A DNA stretch of 34,887 nt from Lachnospiraceae bacterium (GTDB lineage Bacteria > Bacillota > Clostridia > Lachnospirales > Lachnospiraceae), in assembly GCA_024695205.1 (NCBI GenBank), contig JAILIQ010000260.1, positions 1 through 34,887 of the forward strand. Reading direction: 5' to 3'. This document shows positions 29,586-34,887 of the stretch, piece after piece; the stretch's first letter is position 1; each line of letters opens with the position of its first letter. Made by a program: the position numbers and the translations under genes. Below the pieces are notes generated by a model, which saw nothing but the letters and a program-made list of their open reading frames with translations, was not told the DNA's origin and did no database searches.

Positions 29586-32500
29586 ATGAAGATTTTCAGA
29601 AAACTGTCAGCGTTCGTGCTGGCTGTGGCTTTGACAGTCTGCAGTTTTGCAGTTAACGGCAATACGGCTGTCTATGCCGATGAAAAGCCGATGCTGATCA
29701 GCACGAGGCTGCAGGAGGGCAGCCGGGCCCATGGATTTACCCTGGAGAGGTTGGAGCAGGATGAGGATCTGAACGGAGCGATCCAGGTCTGGAAGCATGA
29801 CAGGACAGGAGCGGCGGTTTACATGATCGTCAATGATGATCCTGAGAGAGCTTTCGGGATCATTTTTAAGACAGAGCCCGAAGATGATACCGGTAAGCTT
29901 CATATCCTTGAGCACGCATCCTGTGCGGCAAGTGAGAAATACCCCGGGAGGGATGTATTTTTCGATCTCAGCAATCGGGGATTCATAACCGATATCAATG
30001 CTACAACAGCTCATTCATCAACGAATTATTATATTGCTTCGCTTGATGAGCAGGAGCTTATGAACGGTGCCGATTTCTATCTTGACTGCGCATTTAACAG
30101 TGCGATCAGGACCGATCGCAGATATTTTGACCGCGAGGGCTGGAGATATGTGATAGGCAGTGAAGATGATCCGCTCGATGTCACCGGTATTGTTTACAAT
30201 GAGATGAAGGGTGTATTCTCGAATATTGATTCATATACTATTTACAATTCCTACAAACACCTGTATCCCGATTCGAATTATCAGTATATAAGCGGAGGTG
30301 TTCCCGATAAGATCCTGGATCTTACATATGAGGAACTGATCGATTTTTACGACCTGTGCTATCATCCGTCAAACTGTACTGCGATCGTATACGGCGACAT
30401 TGACTATAACAGCTGGCTTGAGAAATTTGAAAGCTACTTCGGAAAATATGAAAAGGAAGAATTCACGGCCCCCGAAAAATATGTCCCGAAGGGCGGCTAC
30501 GGCAGTGTGACCGAGTATTTCCCGGTCAGCGCGGATACCGAAGATGTGAGCGGCAGGATCCTGTATACATGGGATCTGCCCGATGAATTAACCTATTCCC
30601 AGATAAATGCGATATCAATGCTCTGCAATTACGAAAGCGAGCTGACATCTCCGATCATGCAGGCCCTTAATGCATCGGGCATAGGGTCGGACTACAGTCT
30701 TTTTACCAATGAGCTGGGTGACCAGAGCCAGTTCATGGTATATGCAATAGATGCGGACGTCACACGCGCGGAAGAGTTTAAGAAGATCGTGGATGAACAG
30801 CTGGAACTGATAGCAGGATCGACCCTTGACAAGGAAATCGTTGACTGTATGTTTGAATCATGGGAGCTTGCCGATGCACTTGCATTCAACAGTAGCGGAA
30901 TAGGTATTTCTGTGATAGAAAGCATCACGCAGGCAGTTGAGGCGCAGGATATCGAGAACAGGATCTTTGACAATGCACTGGAGGAGAAGATCAGAAAGCA
31001 GTTTGATGACGGCGTGGTTCTGAAGCTGTTTAAGGACAGTGTCATCAAAAATGAAAACAAACTGCTCTATTCCGTAGTTCCCAAGCCCGGACTTGCCGAG
31101 GAAAACGATGCGGCTCTCGCCAAAAAACTGGCTGATAAAAAGGCGTCATTGAGTAAAAAAGAATTAAAGAAACTGACCGCCGATTCGGTGGCTTTCGATA
31201 AGTGGAATGAAACCGCAGGTACAATTCCCGAGACTCTTGAAAAGCTCGTTACAGCTGATCCGGCAAAGCTTGAAACAGATGCGCCGGTGTATGAAACAAC
31301 GGTATCGCAGAAAAATGGCGTTACGATCTGTACAACAAAAGTGGACAGTGATGTATCGTATTATAGCTATTCATTTGATATTTCAAACCTGTCCAAGACA
31401 CAGGCAAAATATCTGAAGGAATATCTCAATTACCTGGGACTGTCGACCACAACAAGAAGCCAGGAGCAGGTAACAAACGACTACAGGAAGTATCTGAGCG
31501 GTTTCAATGCAGCTGTCTCGATGGTGCAGATCGATAACAAAAAGGTGCCTTCGCTCGTAATATCGTTCTATGCATTCGATGACAAGATCGAACAGGCACT
31601 TGATCTGGTATTTGATATGCTGTTAAATACCGATCTTGAAAATGATTACAATGTTTCATATATTGCCCAGACAACATCATATTTCCTCAGTACATACTCG
31701 GATCCTTCCGGCGTGCTGAACAATCTGCTTTTTTCAGCGGCTGCGGATTCGGACGATGCTAATTTGCTGGCCTGGAAACTGAACGGAATGTCAAGATACA
31801 ACACACTGAAGAAGGCGCTTGCAAGCGAAGAGAACTTTATGAAGTTCATTTCGGGCATGGCTGCTGTAAGAAAGAAGATCATCAAGCGGCAGAATGCAGT
31901 GATCAGTGTGGCAGGAAACGAAAAGACCCTGAAAGCATCCACGAAATCGATGCTTGCAAGACTTCCTAAGAAGAATAAAACCTACAAACCCGGCTCGATC
32001 ACGAAGATCGCAGCGAAGTACAGGAATACCGCATTTGAACTCAATACACAGGCATCATTCCTTGTATCGGCCTTTGTAGACAGAAATGCGGATGTAAAAA
32101 CAAAGGCGGCCAGGATGGTAGCACTTGCGCTGATGCAGGATGTTATGTACATTCCCGAATTCAGATTCGGACTTGGCGCATATGGCGGGTACTGCAGTGC
32201 CAATGTGAGCGGAGTGGTTTTCACCGAACTTTACAGATCGCCTGAATTTGCCAATTCCTGGAAACGAATCCTGCAGACACCCGATGAGCTTGAAGGCCTG
32301 CTTGCGATGCTGAGTGATGAAGACCTTGACGGTTACAAGCTTTCGATCATTTCCGAGCTGATCAGGCCCGACGGTATCTGGAATATGGCCGCTAACGATA
32401 TGTATTATACGGTATCGGGTGACGGAGCGGTTCCCAAATACGAAGTAGCAAAGGCTGTTCAGGAGCTTACGGCTGAAGACATCGCAGCAGCCGTTCCCGG

Positions 32501-32603
32501 GATCAGGGAAATATTTGAGAAGATGGGTCTTGCGGTCATCGGAACTCATGATGAGATCGAAGCCAATAAGGACCTGTTTGACAAGATATATGTATTAAAA
32601 TAA
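29586..32603 (+). CDS. Secreted M16C (insulinase-like/PreP-type) zinc metallopeptidase
   Basis: Signal peptide MKIFRKLSAFVLAVALTVCSFAVNGNTAVYADE; inverted zinc motif HILEH; downstream VTGIVYNEMKGVFSNIDS; SD caggaggt before ATG 29586. Confidence 0.93.
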   Translation: MKIFRKLSAFVLAVALTVCSFAVNGNTAVYADEKPMLISTRLQEGSRAHGFTLERLEQDEDLNGAIQVWKHDRTGAAVYMIVNDDPERAFGIIFKTEPEDDTGKLHILEHASCAASEKYPGRDVFFDLSNRGFITDINATTAHSSTNYYIASLDEQELMNGADFYLDCAFNSAIRTDRRYFDREGWRYVIGSEDDPLDVTGIVYNEMKGVFSNIDSYTIYNSYKHLYPDSNYQYISGGVPDKILDLTYEELIDFYDLCYHPSNCTAIVYGDIDYNSWLEKFESYFGKYEKEEFTAPEKYVPKGGYGSVTEYFPVSADTEDVSGRILYTWDLPDELTYSQINAISMLCNYESELTSPIMQALNASGIGSDYSLFTNELGDQSQFMVYAIDADVTRAEEFKKIVDEQLELIAGSTLDKEIVDCMFESWELADALAFNSSGIGISVIESITQAVEAQDIENRIFDNALEEKIRKQFDDGVVLKLFKDSVIKNENKLLYSVVPKPGLAEENDAALAKKLADKKASLSKKELKKLTADSVAFDKWNETAGTIPETLEKLVTADPAKLETDAPVYETTVSQKNGVTICTTKVDSDVSYYSYSFDISNLSKTQAKYLKEYLNYLGLSTTTRSQEQVTNDYRKYLSGFNAAVSMVQIDNKKVPSLVISFYAFDDKIEQALDLVFDMLLNTDLENDYNVSYIAQTTSYFLSTYSDPSGVLNNLLFSAAADSDDANLLAWKLNGMSRYNTLKKALASEENFMKFISGMAAVRKKIIKRQNAVISVAGNEKTLKASTKSMLARLPKKNKTYKPGSITKIAAKYRNTAFELNTQASFLVSAFVDRNADVKTKAARMVALALMQDVMYIPEFRFGLGAYGGYCSANVSGVVFTELYRSPEFANSWKRILQTPDELEGLLAMLSDEDLDGYKLSIISELIRPDGIWNMAANDMYYTVSGDGAVPKYEVAKAVQELTAEDIAAAVPGIREIFEKMGLAVIGTHDEIEANKDLFDKIYVLK

Positions 32604-32632
32604 TTGAAATACGGTTACAAGTCAGTTATAAT
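32604..32632 (+). promoter_or_regulatory. Putative promoter immediately upstream of a terminator hairpin
   Basis: ttgaaa (32604-32609), 17-bp spacer, tataat (32627-32632). Confidence 0.55.
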
Positions 32633-32633
32633 A

Positions 32634-32669
32634 TTTGGTAAGGCAGATCCTGCCTTACCAAATTTTTTT
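32634..32669 (+). terminator. Intrinsic terminator after the M16C peptidase gene
   Basis: TTTGGTAAGGCAG-atc-CTGCCTTACCAAA perfect 13-bp stem followed by TTTTTTT. Confidence 0.95.
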
Positions 32670-32691
32670 GATTTAAGAGGAGATAACGGAT

Positions 32692-33447
32692 ATGGCTGAA
32701 GAAAAGAAAAAGACCGGCAGCACCACAAAAACGACTGCCGCAAAGAAAACCACGGCTTCCAAAGGCTCGAAGGGGGCAGCCGCCGCGCTGCAGGTTACGG
32801 GCAATGCCACAGGTTTAAGGATCGGAGCCGTTGTTTTATGGGTTCTGGCGATCGCATTTGAGATCCTTGCGATACTTTTGTTATTCGGCAAATATGAGAT
32901 CACTTTTATGCCGACGCTCGCATGTCTTATCATTTTCATAGTACTCGACCTTATATGTGTCATCATCGGTTCACAGCTCTGGAAGAAAGCCAACCGCATC
33001 GATCCTGCGTCAGAGAAGAATTCGCTTAAGTTCTGGCTCTGGAACAATATGGGTCTGATCGTTTCGGTATTTGCATTCCTGCCTCTTATCATCCTGCTCC
33101 TTACCAACAAGGAAAAGCTTGATAACAAGACCAGGGTGATCGCCGTGATCGCAGCTGTTATCGCCCTTCTTATAGCAGGTGCCGCAAGCTATGACTGGAA
33201 TCCCGTATCGCAGGAAGGCAAGGAACAGGCTATGCAGGAGGTTACGGGGACCGTTTACTGGACAACCTTCGGCAAGGTATATCATACAAGCAGTGAATGT
33301 TCACATATCAACGGCAAGGACAATGTAGATGACGGTACGGTTCAGGAAGCCATCGAGAGCGGACGTACCCGTATGTGCAAGACCTGTGCCGACAGAGACG
33401 GATATCAGATCGATGAAAACGGCGCTGTAACCGCTGTCGGAAATTGA
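32692..33447 (+). CDS. Multi-TM membrane protein with Lys/Thr-rich N-terminus and C-terminal Cys/His motif
   Basis: N-term AEEKKKTGSTTKTTAAKKTTASKGSKG; several TM helices; tail VYHTSSECSHINGKDNVDDGTVQEAIESGRTRMCKTC. Confidence 0.85.
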   Translation: MAEEKKKTGSTTKTTAAKKTTASKGSKGAAAALQVTGNATGLRIGAVVLWVLAIAFEILAILLLFGKYEITFMPTLACLIIFIVLDLICVIIGSQLWKKANRIDPASEKNSLKFWLWNNMGLIVSVFAFLPLIILLLTNKEKLDNKTRVIAVIAAVIALLIAGAASYDWNPVSQEGKEQAMQEVTGTVYWTTFGKVYHTSSECSHINGKDNVDDGTVQEAIESGRTRMCKTCADRDGYQIDENGAVTAVGN

Positions 33448-33495
33448 AACGGATTATGTCATTAAATGAAAATACCGGCAATAAGGGGTTTATGA

Positions 33496-34371
33496 ATGGA
33501 TATCAATAAACTGATAAAGAGCTTTCTGACCACCGATACGATCGCACAGGTCAGTGCGGCATCGGGAGAGTCAAAGAAAGATGTTAAGAGCGTGCTGACA
33601 AACGCACTGCCTTCGATACTGGCAGGCCTTTCTTCATCGGGCACGCGTGCGAATACGGGTGCGTCCGGGCTGACAGGCATCCTGAACGGACTGATGGGCG
33701 GTCAGACCGCTGCAAATGTTTCCGATGCCACAGGAGTTGACAAGAAGAAAACCGGCAATATCCTGAGCGCTGTTACGCCTATGCTGACGTCGTTTCTGCT
33801 CGGGGGCGGGTCAAATTCTTCTTCCGGTTCATCCGGTTCGTCTTCCTCCGGCAATCTGCTGTCGGGCCTGTTGGGAGGACTATTGGGCGGTAATTCGGGA
33901 AACTCAGGCAACTCAAACAGTTCGGGTAACTCAGGCAATTCTTCTTCGGGATCGCCTCTGGGTCTTTTGGGCAGCCTTTTCGGCGGAGGTTCATCTTCCG
34001 GGAGTTCATCATCGGGATCGTCTTCAGGTTCATCTTCGAACAATTCCGGAGGCGGGTTGTCATCACTGTTTGGCGGGCTGAGCAGCCTGATCTCTACCGA
34101 TACGTCAAACGAGAAACCGGCTTCATCGAAACCAAAGCCTTCGTCGAGCAAACCTTCATCATCGAAGCCCTCGTCATCAAAACCGGCTTCGGGAAAAACA
34201 GGGTCGGGGAAGACAGGCAGTTCTACTTCCGGCAAAACGGGTTCGGGGAAGACAGGCAGTTCGACTTCCGGCAAGACCGGTTCGGGAAAAACAGGAACCG
34301 CTGCTTCGGGTAAGAAAGGAACTTCAGGCAAGACAGGAACAGGCAGTAAGACCGGTTCGAACAAGAAATAA
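33496..34371 (+). CDS. DUF937-like protein with long Ser/Gly/Asn low-complexity region and Lys-rich repeat tail
   Basis: N-term MDINKLIKSFLTTDTIAQVSAASGESKKDVKSVLTNALPSILAGL resembles DUF937; tail contains GKTGSGKTGSSTS repeats. Confidence 0.75.
   Translation: MDINKLIKSFLTTDTIAQVSAASGESKKDVKSVLTNALPSILAGLSSSGTRANTGASGLTGILNGLMGGQTAANVSDATGVDKKKTGNILSAVTPMLTSFLLGGGSNSSSGSSGSSSSGNLLSGLLGGLLGGNSGNSGNSNSSGNSGNSSSGSPLGLLGSLFGGGSSSGSSSSGSSSGSSSNNSGGGLSSLFGGLSSLISTDTSNEKPASSKPKPSSSKPSSSKPSSSKPASGKTGSGKTGSSTSGKTGSGKTGSSTSGKTGSGKTGTAASGKKGTSGKTGTGSKTGSNKK
34192..34308. repeat. 39-bp tandem coding repeat (13-aa unit GKTGSGKTGSSTS), 3 copies
   Basis: Copies at 34192-34230, 34231-34269, and 34270-34308 (last ends GTAAS). 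Confidence 0.85.
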
Positions 34372-34387
34372 AAAAGTGAATTGAGCT

Positions 34388-34435
34388 AAGCTGATTACCG
34401 CGAGGATAATCCTTGCAGTGGTCAGCTTGACTTTT
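34388..34435 (+). terminator. Probable terminator after the DUF937-like gene
   Basis: AAGCTGA (34388-34394) ... AGGATaATCCT ... TCAGCTT (34422-34428) then gacttttc; long imperfect stem. Confidence 0.5.
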
Positions 34436-34550
34436 CATTATCGGTGAGTATTAAAATGCTCATTAAGACAGAAAATATGGGTTGACGAAGAAATTTATCC
34501 CATGAGACAGTGTCAATTTGTTTTGGTTTTTACGAAAATAGGAAAAAGGA

Positions 34551-34887
34551 ATGGATCGAAATCAGGAACAGTTTAAGAAAATGACGGAAACGCCTATACC
34601 GAAGCTGGTTATGAGGCTGGGACTTCCGACTACGGTCAGCATGCTTGTGACAAGTATTTACAACCTTGTTGACACGTACTTTGTCAGTGAGATCAATAAC
34701 AGCGCCAGTGGTGCGATCGGCGTTGTTTTTGCGCTCATGGGCGTGATACAGGCCTTCGGCTTTATGTTCGGACACGGTGCGGGCAGTAATATCAGCAGAA
34801 GACTCGGAGCAAGGGATGTTGAAAAAGCCCGGATTTTCGCATCGACGAGCATGTTTTTGGGACTGTTCGCGGGCAGTATGATCCTGA
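34551..34887 (+). CDS. MATE family efflux transporter, N-terminal fragment (truncated by window end)
   Basis: Translation from ATG 34551: MDRNQEQFKKMTETPIPKLVMRLGLPTTVSMLVTSIYNLVDTYFVSEINNSASGAIGVVFALMGVIQAFGFMFGHGAGSNISRRLG; SD ggaaaaagga. Absent from the ORF track because it runs off the window. Confidence 0.92.
   Translation, partial: MDRNQEQFKKMTETPIPKLVMRLGLPTTVSMLVTSIYNLVDTYFVSEINNSASGAIGVVFALMGVIQAFGFMFGHGAGSNISRRLGARDVEKARIFASTSMFLGLFAGSMIL

Noticed and set aside
33702-34364. Minus-strand 220-aa ORF rich in Pro/Glu (PVLPEVELPVFPEPVLPEVE...)
   Set aside because: Antisense shadow of the DUF937-like low-complexity repeat; the plus-strand frame has an RBS and a recognisable N-terminal domain.

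Overview
The window resembles a Lachnospiraceae-type Firmicutes chromosome segment; this placement is inferred from gene content and style and was not searched. Left to right it holds: the 3' end of an F-type ATP synthase operon (atpA C-terminus, atpG, atpD, atpC); a 7TM hybrid histidine kinase and a dual-receiver response regulator; hemolysin-III-like and YczE/YitT-like membrane proteins; a GGDEF and HD-GYP pair; a chemotaxis receptor; a complete-looking aromatic amino acid operon on the minus strand (aroF-tyrA-aroB-aroA-aroC-pheA); a membrane HD-GYP protein; a propeller-type hybrid histidine kinase split by a -1 frame break; two uncharacterised proteins; a secreted M16C peptidase; a membrane protein with a Cys/His tail; a DUF937-like low-complexity protein; and the start of a MATE transporter. 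The most striking unannotated signal is a short minus-strand leader ORF (21586-21648, MKAFFDASFYYYFYFYDKTL, 10 of 20 residues Phe or Tyr). It lies between a consensus TTGACA-18-TATAAT promoter and an intrinsic terminator just upstream of aroF. Leader and anti-terminator segments show mutually exclusive complementarity, as expected for ribosome-mediated attenuation of the aro operon. A second theme is recurrent, diverged 11-39 bp tandem repeats, both intergenic and inserted in frame into core enzymes (AroC, with possibly related low-complexity inserts in AtpG). A REP-like palindromic element also appears to supply the atpC ribosome-binding site.
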